Part shown: piece by piece, positions 55,327-64,000 of the stretch
Position numbering within the stretch: position 1 is the stretch's first letter
Layout of the letters: every line of letters starts with the position of its first letter
Assembly (NCBI RefSeq): GCF_033115175.1
Contig: NC_084834.1
Span: 93,825,808-93,889,807, forward strand
Source: Lepus europaeus
Lineage: Eukaryota > Chordata > Mammalia > Lagomorpha > Leporidae
Reading direction: 5' to 3'
DNA length: 64,000 nucleotides
Made by a program: the position numbers and the translations under genes
Notes under the pieces: model-generated
Database searches by the model: none
What the model saw: the letters and a program-made list of their open reading frames with translations, nothing else
Told to the model about the DNA's origin: nothing

Positions 55327-55612
55327 AAACTGGCATTGTGGTGTAAGTACAGCTGCCACCTGCAATGTCAGCATCTCTTGTGGGTGCCAGTTCCAGTCCT
55401 GACTCTGATCCAGTTCCCTGTTGATGAGCCTGGGAAACCAATGGAAGACGGCCCATGTACTTGGGCCCCTGGACCCACATCGTAGACCCAGATGAAGCTC
55501 CTGGCTTTGGACTGGCCAACCTCTGGCCATTAGGCCATTTAGGAACCAGTGATGGAAAATCTCTCTCTAACTCTGCCTTCCAAATGAATAAATAAATCTT
55601 TTTTAAAAATTA
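55327..55612 (+). mobile_element. CSINE, plus strand
   Basis: ctggcattgtggtgtaagta head, ccaaatgaataaataaatct tail. aagatgtaaa and aagatgcaaa flank it (about 55,317 and 55,616). Confidence 0.9.
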
Positions 55613-55663
55613 AAAAAGATGCAAAGTAACTAGTAGAAAAGTGAGTATAAGAATTGAAAGAGT

Positions 55664-55994
55664 AGGCCAGCACCGTGGCTCACTAGGCTAATCCTCCACC
55701 TGCGGCACCAGCACCCCAGGTTCTAGTCCCGGTTGGGGTGCCGGATTCTGTCCCGGTTGCTCCTCTTCCAGTCCTGCTCTCTGCTGTGGCCCGGGAAGGC
55801 AGTGGAGGATGGCCCAGGTGCTTGGGCCCTGCACCTGCATGGGAGACCAGGAGGAAACACGTGGCTCCTGACTTCGGATCGGCGCAGTGTGCCAGCTGTG
55901 GAGGCCATTTGGTGGGTGAACCAACGGAAAGAAGACCTCTCTCTCTCTCACTGTCTAACTCTGCCTGTCCAAAAAAAAAAAAAAAAAAAAAAAA
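55664..55994 (+). mobile_element. Young CSINE, plus strand
   Basis: Target-site duplication aagaattgaaagag/aagaattgaatgaa. Head taggccagcaccgtggctca; poly(A) of about 25. Confidence 0.94.
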
Positions 55995-56216
55995 AAGAAT
56001 TGAATGAATAAAGATCAAAGAAGACCTCAATAAAAAGAAAATGTGAAAGAAGAGAAAATTAGTGAAACCTAAAACTGGTTCTCTGAGATCAGTTAAATTG
56101 ACAAGTCTCTAATCAGAGTGGTCAGGAAAGGGAAAAGACATAAAATTACCAATATTAGGAAAAGGAGTGATGATATCACCACAGATTCTATATTTTTGAT
56201 AATAATAATAAGTGTT

Positions 56217-56570
56217 AGGGGTGTGTGTTGTAGTGCAAGGGGTTAACCCACCACTTATAACACCCACCTCCCATATTGGAATGACTGTTTGAGTTCTTGC
56301 TACTCTGTTTCCAGTCCAGCTTCCTGTTAATGCATCCTGGGAGAGAACAGATGATGGCTAAAGTGATTGGGCCTGTGCAATCCATGTAGGAGACCCAGAT
56401 GGAATTCCTTGGCTCTTGGCTTCACGATGCAGGCATTTGGAAGTGAACAAGTGAATGGAAGATTCTCTCCCTCCCCCCCACCCCCCCTTCTTCTTCCCCT
56501 CCCCCCTACTCTGCCTCGCTCCCTTCTTCTGTGTCTGTTTTGCTCCGCCTTTCAAGTAGAATGAAACAAA
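56217..56570 (+). mobile_element. CSINE-related SINE, plus strand
   Basis: gtgtgtgttgtagtgcaagg head, a long C/T-rich run (56,465-56,530), cgcctttcaagtagaatgaa tail. Confidence 0.87.
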
Positions 56571-56578
56571 CATTTTTT

Positions 56579-56884
56579 TAAAAATATTTATTTGAAAAGC
56601 AGAGTTATAAGGAGAGAGAGAGGGAGGGAGATCTCTCTGCTGGTTCACTCCTCAAATGGCCACAATGGCTAGGGCTAGACCAAACTGAATCCAGGAGCCA
56701 GGAGCTTCTTTTAGGTCTCCCAGAGGATACAGGAGCCCAAGCATTTGGGCCGTCTTCCAGTGCTTTCTCAGGCATATTAGCAGTGAACTGGATTGGAAAT
56801 GAAACCGCTAGTCCTTGAACTGGTGCTAATATTAGATCCCAGTGTTGCAGGCAGCTGCTCTACCTGCTACACCACAACACCAGC
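56579..56884 (-). mobile_element. CSINE, minus strand, in a SINE tail
   Basis: aaatatttatttgaaaagca, full body, head ccacaacaccagcccc. aaacaaacatttttt and gaagcaaacatattttt flank it; inserted in the A-rich tail of the previous SINE. Confidence 0.9.
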
Positions 56885-57261
56885 CCCAGAAGCAAACATA
56901 TTTTTAAAAAATAATAGAATATTATCAGTGATTTTATAGCAATAAATTCAACACCTCAGATGAAATGGACAATGTTCTGAATAACCTACTGAAATATAGG
57001 TATTCTTCAACCTTGGATATTACTATTTGAAGAGATCTTATAAAATGAAACATATTCTAAGCACGTTTCTTTTATATTCTTGCTCTACTGAGAAATTAAT
57101 CAAAAAATTAAGAAAATCTCCAAGAGTTGACCCTATTTTACTTTTACACAATCAGTTTTTATAAAGTACTTAAAAGGACTGTTTTCATTGCAAGTGGTAA
57201 ATTGCTTTTTAATGTTGAACATAATTTTGGAGGTAGAGATGTTGTTTTGTGTAACACTTCA

Positions 57262-57489
57262 GATACCTCTTGGAATGCTGACATCCCATTTAGGAGTGCC
57301 TGAATTTGGGTCCTGACTTTGCTTCCAATTCCAGTTTTCTGCTAACACCCTGTGAGGCAGCAGGTAATGGTTCAAGTAGTTGGGGCCCTACCACCCGCAT
57401 GGAAGACCCAGCTGAGATTCCAGCTCCTGGCTTCTACCTGGCCCAGTCTCCTGGCAGGCATTTAAGGAGTAGACCAGCGGATGGAAACC

Positions 57490-57532
<43 letters not shown>

Positions 57533-57555
57533 CATGACTTTAGAAATAAAATGAG
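57262..57555 (+). mobile_element. CSINE-related SINE, plus strand, with (TC)n
   Basis: cagatacctcttggaatgct, ccagttttctgctaacaccc, 'gaccagcggatggaaacc', then (tc)n at 57,490-57,527 and tagaaataaaatgagg. Confidence 0.85.
57490..57527 (+). repeat. (TC)n microsatellite
   Basis: About 19 uninterrupted tc units inside the SINE 3' part. Confidence 0.95.
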
Positions 57556-57767
57556 GAAAAAAAGTCTGGAGATAAAAAGTTCAAAGGTTTGTGCAGTAAT
57601 TCAGCCATTCATTTCTTAAGGTCCCTAGCTTGTTCTTGCTTGCTTGCTTTTCCCCTTCATCCAACTGTTGTTCAGAACATGATCTTGAATTATTCAGGTT
57701 TATCTTCTAGTGGTAGTAGTAAGTATGGTTGTCACAGTTGCAGTTATTCCCTACAGATATCCCACTG
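57556..57767. other. Unassigned spacer
   Basis: No recognisable repeat or exon. Confidence 0.5.
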
Positions 57768-58275
57768 CTAGTGTCAAAGGTCTTGAAGATCACCCCCAGG
57801 TTCTCTTATTTGCTGGGAGGACTCAGCACAGCAGATTTAACACCATGAAAGGGTTCAAAGAAAAATCAAAGAGAAAAGCCAATAGGGCAAAGTCTGGAGG
57901 AAACTAAGCACAAGCTTATGAGTCTTCTCAAGGGTGGAATCACAGAGGATGCGCATAATTCCTGCAGCAACAAGGAATGGCAGCCCCGGTGAAATGTTGT
58001 CTACAGGAAAGCTCACTAGAGACTCGGTGCTCAGGACTTTGGGGCCTGACATGTATGCACACTCCACCACACACTTAGCAAAATTTCAGACCCCAGCAGG
58101 AAAGCAAGTGTTCAGCATAAACTACATTATTTGCGCAAACCATTTGGGCACAGTGAGCCACACTTGAGAGTTCTGAGAGTAGTGGGAACCCTCCCGAAAT
58201 TTAAATTCCCAAATGCCAGCTAACGGCCAATCTTGTAAGCAGGCTGTTTTAACTATTTTCTGTATAATTGGACAA
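57768..58275 (-). mobile_element. Ancient solo LTR (endogenous retrovirus), minus strand
   Basis: Plus-strand text tgtcaaaggtcttgaagatc, cacccccaggttctcttatt, tgctgggaggactcagcaca, then 'agctcactagagactcggtg' and 'agcataaactacattatttg' reads as a reversed old LTR. No retroviral gene is present. I recognise the LTR plan but not the family name with confidence. Confidence 0.55.
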
Positions 58276-58445
58276 AGAATAAAGACACTTCAAATCCTAT
58301 ATCTTTTTATCAGGAAGAAAAATCTTCTCTGGTTTTCCTATCACTGTTTTCTGTCTTCCAACTATTAATTACCATGCTTGTTGCTTATATTCTAACTACA
58401 TTGAAAATGCAGAGTTAAATATCTGGCATGTATGGCCACTGTTTG
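58276..58445. other. Unassigned spacer
   Basis: No recognisable repeat or exon. Confidence 0.5.
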
Positions 58446-58564
58446 AGGGGTCTTCAAGAAGTTCATAAAAAATGTGTATTATGCTTGGATTTCCAAAAAA
58501 TTTTGCACGCAAAAAAGCTTATCTTTTAATTCCATTTTCTGTAAACTTGTTGAAGTTCCCTCAT
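58446..58564 (+). mobile_element. Mariner-like MITE, near-complete
   Basis: gaggggtcttcaagaagttc at the start pairs with gaacttgttgaag-type sequence and ccctc at the end (inverted repeats of about 26 bp). The interior has gcttggatttccaaaaaatt and atcttttaattccattttct. Best-preserved copy in the window. Confidence 0.65.
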
Positions 58565-58667
58565 TTTGTAAGATACACAGTGCCAACAGGGAAGAAGGAG
58601 AGTGGGAGTGGAGGGAGAATGTTAGAAAGTTGCATATTCTTGTGATTTATAATTGGAAATCCTAGTT

Positions 58668-58979
58668 TTAAAAAACTTCTGTTTATTTTCACTTTATTTG
58701 AAAGGCAGAGAGACAGACACAGAGGAATCTTTGAACTGCTGGTTCACTCTCAAATGTGCACAAGAACTAGGGCTGGGCCAGGTTGAGGCCAGGAGCCTGG
58801 AACTCCAACTGTGACTCCCATGTTGCTGACAGGGACCCAAGTACTTTAGCCTGCTATCTACCAGGATGTCCATTAGCAAGAAACTGGAATTGGAAGCAGG
58901 AGCCAGGACTCAAACCAGGCACTCCAATATCATATGTAGTTGTTCCAAGTGGTTAATTACTATGCCAAATGCCTACCCC
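58668..58979 (-). mobile_element. CSINE, minus strand
   Basis: Target-site duplication aattggaaatcctagt/aattgtaaatcctagt at 58,651 and 58,980. cactttatttgaaaggcaga tail; head tatgccaaatgcctacccc. Confidence 0.92.
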
Positions 58980-59029
58980 AATTGTAAATCCTAGTGTTTT
59001 TAAAGGTACGATGATGAATGGTACATACA

Positions 59030-59302
59030 TATTTAAGAGAGAGAGAGCTTCAGAGAGCTCTCACTTGCTGCCTAATCATAAAATTCTTGTAATAGCAGAC
59101 CCTGAGCCAGGAATTCAATCCAGGTCTTCCTTGTGGGTGATAGACACACAAGTACTTGAAGCATCACTTGGTACTTCCCAGGCTGTGCACCAGCAAGAAG
59201 CTAGAATTGGAAACAGAGCTGGGAAAATGAACACAGATACTCCAATATGGGATAGAGGCATCCCAACCAACAGCTTAACCGCCAGGCCAAATGCCCTTAC
59301 TA
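59030..59302 (-). mobile_element. CSINE, minus strand, diverged
   Basis: tatttaagagagagagagct, gctgcctaatcataaaattc, 'gagccaggaattcaatccag', head ccgccaggccaaatgccc. Confidence 0.83.
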
Positions 59303-59650
59303 ACCATTTACTCTTTATATGAATTATAATAGGACTTACTGGCAAATTTTCAGTTATTTAGAGTACCATTTGTTGTATTTTAATATACAGAGCATATTTG
59401 TAGACATATTAAGACAAAATTGTCAATAAACTGAAGAGTAAAAACAAAGTCCCAAATTATCCCCACTTACAAAACAAAGTAACCCCATTCTTAATCAGTC
59501 TTAGTTGATTAATTAGTTTAATGAAATTGCTCTTATTAAAACTGGTACTACAATTTTTTTTCATAAATTTTTTTTGTCCACACTGTTATATGGTTGATTT
59601 TTCCAGACTGATGAGACAACTCTTCTTTAAAAAGGATCACCTTTTTACCT
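59303..59650. other. Unassigned spacer
   Basis: AT-rich, no call. Confidence 0.5.
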
Positions 59651-59802
59651 CTTCCAGTCCAGCTCTCTGCTGTGGCCCGGGAAGGCAGTGGAGGATGGCC
59701 CAAGTGCTTGGACCCTGAACCTGCCTGGGAGACCAGGAGGAAGCACATGGCTCTTGGCTTCGGATCGGCACTAACTCTGTCAAAAAAAAAAAAAAAAAAA
59801 AA
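59651..59802 (+). mobile_element. CSINE, plus strand, 5'-truncated and internally deleted
   Basis: Begins mid-body at ctcttccagtccagctctct, runs to cttcggatcggcac, then jumps to taactctgtcaaaaa. About 90 bp of the body is missing between. No clear target-site duplication. Confidence 0.9.
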
Positions 59803-59859
59803 AGAACTTCCATCATTTCTCAATTATTTATCTCAATTATTTCTTGATTAGACTTTTTT

Positions 59860-60118
59860 TAAAATTTATTTGACAGGTAGAGAGTTACAGACAGAGAGAG
59901 AGAGAGACAGAGAGAAAGGTCTTCCTTCTGCTGGTTCACTCCCTAAATGGCCGCTACGGCTGGCGCACTGTGCTGATCCAAAGGCAGGAGCCAGGTGCTT
60001 CTTCCTGGTCTCCCTTGCAGATGCAGGGCCCAAGGACTTGGGCCATCCTCCACTGCCTTCCTGGGCCACAGCAGAGAGCTGGACTGGAAGAGGAGCAACC
60101 AGGACAGAACCAGTGCTT
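59860..60118 (-). mobile_element. CSINE, minus strand, head missing
   Basis: aaaatttatttgacaggtag, full mid-body, stops at gaaccagtgcttcagtcc without a head. It meets a plus-strand SINE fragment there. Confidence 0.88.
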
Positions 60119-60290
60119 CAGTCCTGATTCCAGCTTCCTAATGTGAACCCTGGGAAAGTAGGGTTCAATTTCTTGAACCATCACCACTAGGAAGGCAGCA
60201 GTGACAGCTCTAATTAATTCCATTCTGGCCACCCATATGAGAGACCTGTATTGAGTTTCTGGCTCCTGGCTTCAGTTAGGAGTACTATTG
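60119..60290 (+). mobile_element. SINE fragment, plus strand
   Basis: ttccagcttcctaatgtgaa, cccatatgagagacctgtat, tgagtttctggctcctggct, with no head or tail. Faces the previous fragment head to head. Confidence 0.75.
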
Positions 60291-60469
60291 GAAATGAGGA
60301 TGTGAACTAAAAAATTTAATATGTATTTAGCTCATTACTGCTTCAGTTTTTATTTTTAAAAGCCATTATTAGAATTTCAACATTTAATATTAAGGTTATT
60401 TTATATCTTAGCAGTGTGGTTTCATAATATACATAGTATATAATTTCTTACAGTTTTCTGTAAAATTTT

Positions 60470-60568
60470 TTAAAAATTTAAGAGGCAGAGAGTTAGACAC
60501 AGACAGAGACTGAGAGATCGTCCAAATGCCCCCAGTTGCCAGGAATGGGCCCGACTGAAGCACTCACT
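60470..60568 (-). mobile_element. CSINE fragment, minus strand
   Basis: aatttaagaggcagagagtt, gagatcgtccaaatgccccc, 'gttgccaggaatgggcccga'; tail half only. Confidence 0.75.
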
Positions 60569-60999
60569 CCTGCTTTTCTTCATACTTAGCGTTTCTGAAT
60601 CCTAGGCCTTTCCAGGGTGTGTGGTACAAAATGAATTACGCTTTTCTATCTTACTCTGTACATTCTCTACACTTGATTTCCTCCACTTTGCTACCTCAAA
60701 TACCTAAGTTCCTTATGCTCATTTCAAAATCTTTGAAACTGCTACAAACTGGTGGTCCCCCACTTTTTTATTGTGAGTTCGCAGCATTTTAATCTTTTCA
60801 ACTGTCATTTATTCAGATTCAGCAAAATGTGTTAGTAAAGCTATCACTGAAGTTGGAAGTCTGAACATTTTTCTGATGCAATTTACACAGTGAAATATTA
60901 CATAATTTATAGGAAAAGTATTTGGTATAAAGACCAGAAGTAATATAGGGCATATAGTAAGTAGAAAAATTAGTCATTAGAATAATTTTTAAATTAGTT
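60569..60999. other. Unassigned stretch
   Basis: May include decayed L2 but not recognisable enough to call. Confidence 0.4.
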
Positions 61000-61039
61000 T
61001 CATGTTACCAAATCCAGTGATCCTTATCTTATAATCAAC

Positions 61040-61302
61040 CTAACAGGCATGTCATTTATCATACCCAAAACTGAACTACTGATTTCCACTACTAAACCTC
61101 TCCTCCAGTAGCTCCCGTTTTGAAATGGAACTGGAGCCATTTATTCAGGCCATAAACTTCACAGTCACCTGGTTTCTACTTTATTATAGCCCACATCCAA
61201 TCTGTTAAAAAATTCTGTTGGCTCTTCTTTTAAAATATTTTTTGAATATATCGGATTAATCCCATGACCTCTCCTGCCTCTCTACAGTCTTATTGTCTAG
61301 AA
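61040..61302 (+). repeat. L2 LINE, left part
   Basis: cacatccaatctgttaaaaa, attctgttggctcttctttt, 'catgacctctcctgcctctc' are in L2 order. Continues after MER20 at 61,513. Confidence 0.65.
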
Positions 61303-61512
61303 CAGTGCTGATGGAACTTTCTGTGATGATGGTTACATCCTACATCTGTGCTGTCCAATATGGCAAAGTCACCAGACACACATAGCATTAAGACATGAAA
61401 TATGCCTAGTGCAACAGAGGAGCTGAAGTTTCAAATTTTCCTTAATTCTAATTAATTTAATTAAATGGCCACATGTGACTTGTACCTACTATATTGGACA
61501 GTGAGGCTTTAG
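61303..61512 (+). mobile_element. MER20-like hAT-Charlie element, near full length
   Basis: Starts cagtgctgatggaactttct and ends tatattggacagtgagg with inverted ends. The interior has gtgctgtccaatatggcaaa, 'gaaatatgcctagtgcaac' and atggccacatgtgacttgta. About 210 bp, close to the family's usual ~220 bp. Flanks gtctagaa/ctttagaa resemble an 8-bp hAT duplication. In placental mammals some MER20 copies act as endometrial enhancers. Confidence 0.8.
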
Positions 61513-61800
61513 AAAAGTATGACAATAGGGTTGCAACAGGTCTCTTTGCTTCCTCTTATTGTCCCCTTTTAGTTTGCTTCCACTACAGTGATCCTTTTTA
61601 AATGTAGGTCTAATCATGTTACTCTTTTGCTTCATGGCTTCCCATCATACTTACCATAAAACCCCAAATCCCTACTCAAGTTTACAACTCCTTACCTGGC
61701 TTTCCTCCAGGCTACCTCTCCACATCACCTACACACCCTCTCCTCTTCAGCCCTACACTCAGCTCCAGCCCCAGCCCCATTGATTCTTGAGGCCTTGCAT
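61513..61800 (+). repeat. L2 LINE, right part
   Basis: aggtctctttgcttcctctt, tctaatcatgttactctttt, gcttcatggcttcccatcat, actccttacctggctttcct, 'gctacctctccacatcacct' are classic L2 blocks. Confidence 0.8.
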
Positions 61801-62093
61801 TTATCTGGAGCAATCACATCTCAAATATTTCCATAGCTGAGTCTTGGCATTTTCCAATAGAAACTGGATATAGCTAACACTAGCTTTATAAGAATAAGTG
61901 GAGATTGTGTGAGTAAAAAAATAACTTTGAGTGCAGTTGATTAGAGTTAAAGGAGATAATTTGATATCATAAATTAAAGTCAGAATTTTGACATGTGAGT
62001 TGTGAAGTAGCACATCATTCCAGTTCTAATACATTAATATTAAATTTGGATAACTTACCTAAAATGATATTGTCATTATTTGTCTTATAAGCA
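61801..62093. other. Unassigned spacer
   Basis: No recognisable repeat or exon. Confidence 0.5.
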
Positions 62094-62106
62094 AATAATA
62101 GTCACT

Positions 62107-62162
62107 TTTTTTTTTAAGATTTATTTATTTATTTGAAAGTCAGAGTTACACAGAGAGAGGAG

Positions 62163-62202
<40 letters not shown>

Positions 62203-62459
62203 CTTCCATCCACTGGTTCACTCCCCAATTGGCCGCAACAGCCAGAGCTGCGCTGATCTGAAGCCAGGAGCCAGGAGCTTCTTCCGGGTCTCCCACACAG
62301 GTGCAGGGGCCCAAGAACTTGGGCCATCCTCCACTGCTTTCCCAGGCTACAGCAGAGAGCTGGATTGGAAGTGGAGCAGCCAGGTCTCAAACCAGCACCC
62401 ATATGGGATGCCAGCGCTTCAGGCCAGGGCATTAACCCACTGTACCATAGCGCTGGCCC
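62107..62459 (-). mobile_element. CSINE, minus strand
   Basis: Poly(T), long GA run (62,168-62,200), full body, head accatagcgctggcccc. aataatagtcactt and aatattagtcattc flank it. Confidence 0.94.
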
Positions 62460-62742
62460 CAATATTAGTCATTCTTAAAATAGTTGCGTAACAGTACTGT
62501 GTATTTAATTAGAATGAAAATTGTATGTTTAAAAATGACACTTTTAGAAACATATCTTTATAATTAGTTGGATTACCACAAAAAATAAGAAAGCCCAAAC
62601 TACACAGTTTGAGATTAAATGTATAAATTCTTGCAAGTCAGGTCATTATTTAAATTTCAAGCAGTAATCTAATTTAATTATCACAACGATGTGAAATAAT
62701 ATGAAACTAACAATGGACAATATTAAATATATTGATAGACAT
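62460..62742. other. Unassigned spacer
   Basis: No call. Confidence 0.5.
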
Positions 62743-63038
62743 TCGCCACTGTGGTCAAGAGACTGCTCAGGATACCCAAATCCATATGGGAGTGCTTGGG
62801 TTCAAGTCCTAGCTCTATTTCTGACTCCAGCTTCCTCCTCATCTGTACCCTGGGAGGCAGCAGGTGGTGGTTCAAGTCGTTGGGTTCTTGTCACCCCTGT
62901 AGGGGATTTAGACTGAATTCAGGTTCCTGGCTTCAGTTAGACCAGCTCCAACTATTGTGGGCATTTGGGGAGTGAACTGCTGGGTGGAAGACTGATCTCT
63001 GTCTCTGTCTCTCTTTCAGAAAATAAGTAAAATTTTAA
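62743..63038 (+). mobile_element. CSINE-related SINE, plus strand
   Basis: cattcgccactgtggtcaag head, ctccagcttcctcctcatct, gggaggcagcaggtggtggt, gcatttggggagtgaactgc, tttcagaaaataagtaaaat tail. Confidence 0.88.
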
Positions 63039-63879
63039 AAAATATTAAGTATGAATATATCATCTAACTGCTTAGATATAAAATTCAGTTTAAAATTGAA
63101 CTATATAGAGTATTTTAAGTGAAAATTGGTAATATCCAAATCATTTTTAGAGTGAAGCAATTTTAGTACAATTTTGACTCAAGTTGAAATTGTTGTATTT
63201 ACAAGAATACATGTAGATAATAATATCCTTTATCTGTGACTTGTGAGGTTAATTGGGCTTAATCTGATTTATTTTCTCTATAATGAAAGTTGTCTACTTC
63301 TCATCAAAACAGAAGTAATCTTTTTTTTTTTTTACCACAGTATAAATTTATCCAAAACTTCTTAGATTTAGTAAATTTAAAGAAAAGAGTTGAAGATAGG
63401 CATCACTTTCACCTGCAATGTTCAACTTGCAGTGTTTGCTGAGTGGATCGTGTTTGTTACTTCCTGCCTTCTAATACCTCAAAGAACTAGTTTCTTGCTT
63501 GTTACTAAGACAATAACCCCTAGAATATTGCCTGTCATGGTAATGTCAAGTGATAGAAAATCCAAAAAATAGCAGGAACTTCTTTTGTAAAGTGTCACTG
63601 ACTGACTGCTTTACTTAATTTTGCAGTGGAGTGAGCTCTGGTCCTCCTGGATGTTTTTGCTTTACCTCACATTAACAAGTTGATAAAAGGCATCTCAGTG
63701 CAAAGTATTTTGTCAATCAAACCATAAAGTGATAGGTTGTGAGAGGCAAACTAGAAAAGCACTGAGTATTTTACTCAGAATGTTCCCTCTGTTATGAGAT
63801 CCTTTATGATGGCCTGAAAGTATCATTTAGGAAAGCTAAGTCCAAGACAAATACGGGCCTTCCTTTGCTATTCAAGATC
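63039..63879. other. Unassigned stretch
   Basis: No recognisable repeat or exon. Confidence 0.5.
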
Positions 63880-63884
63880 TATAC

Positions 63885-64000
63885 CATAATTTTGTTAGTT
63901 TTCTATTGCTGTATGACAGATTGCCACAAATTTAGTTGATTAAGACAATACAGATTTAATGTCTTACAGTCTCTGTATCAGGAGTCCAGTATATATTAGC
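63885..64000 (+). repeat. Start of an ancient interspersed repeat, cut by the window edge
   Basis: ttttctattgctgtatgaca, gattgccacaaatttagttg, ttaatgtcttacagtctctg follow a widespread old mammalian repeat whose family I cannot name with confidence. Confidence 0.5.

Larger units (their letters stand above)
54801..57160 (+). mobile_element. Ancient L1 (L1M type), ORF2 region, plus strand
   Basis: The endonuclease C-terminal block is recognisable as 'aacagcagaatatacattct' (about 54,950; EYTFFSSAH in translation), then ttggaaattaaatgactact, aaggaaatttatagcagtaa, 'aaaactggttctctgagatc' and 'agatgaaatggacaatgttc' (about 56,958). Interrupted by SINEs at 55,327, 55,664, 56,217 and 56,579. No intact frame. 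Confidence 0.78.

Noticed and set aside
57855..58167. Overlapping frames on both strands
   Set aside because: They sit in an old solo LTR. No retroviral gene is present.
1..64000. CRISPR array, prophage, operon or other prokaryotic system
   Set aside because: No evenly spaced direct repeats with unique spacers, no ribosome-binding sites before long frames, and the sequence is plainly mammalian.

Overview
This is a mammalian nuclear DNA window, almost certainly from a lagomorph and most likely European rabbit (Oryctolagus). The main evidence is more than 60 copies of the rabbit tRNA-derived C-repeat SINE (CSINE), covering roughly a quarter to a third of the window, together with L1 3' ends of rabbit type. 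Ancient mammalian repeats (MIR, L2, MER5A, MER20, MaLR and other LTRs, L1M) fill much of the rest. I see no bacterial or viral operon, CRISPR array or rRNA. I could not support any intact protein-coding gene from sequence alone. Nearly all open reading frames lie in SINE copies, L1 fragments or the GC-rich island.

Layout. 1-26.6 kb is AT-rich repeat-laden DNA, with a relatively SINE-poor stretch at 21.4-24.1 kb. 26.64-28.29 kb is a CpG island with GC boxes, a CCAAT box and an RFX-type X-box, followed by a probable first exon ending at a good splice donor at 27,753/27,754. It looks like the promoter and 5' untranslated first exon of a plus-strand gene whose coding exons I cannot find in the remaining 36 kb. 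If so, everything downstream is probably a long first intron. 29.2-44.9 kb is a dense SINE field with nested and tandem insertions. 44.9-57.2 kb is an old plus-strand L1 (L1M type) broken up by SINEs and by a much younger minus-strand rabbit L1 at 49,529-54,458. 57.6-64 kb has an LTR fragment, a mariner-like MITE, an L2 carrying a MER20, and more SINEs.

The clearest structural story is that layering. An old L1 carries an old SINE. A rabbit L1 inserted into that SINE, leaving a 12-bp target duplication at both ends. That L1 joins its 5'UTR directly to the reverse-transcriptase part of ORF2, so ORF1 and the endonuclease are missing. A very young CSINE then inserted into the L1. Element names come from recognising consensus features by eye; boundaries are usually good to about 10 bases where a target-site duplication is given and to about 30 bases elsewhere.
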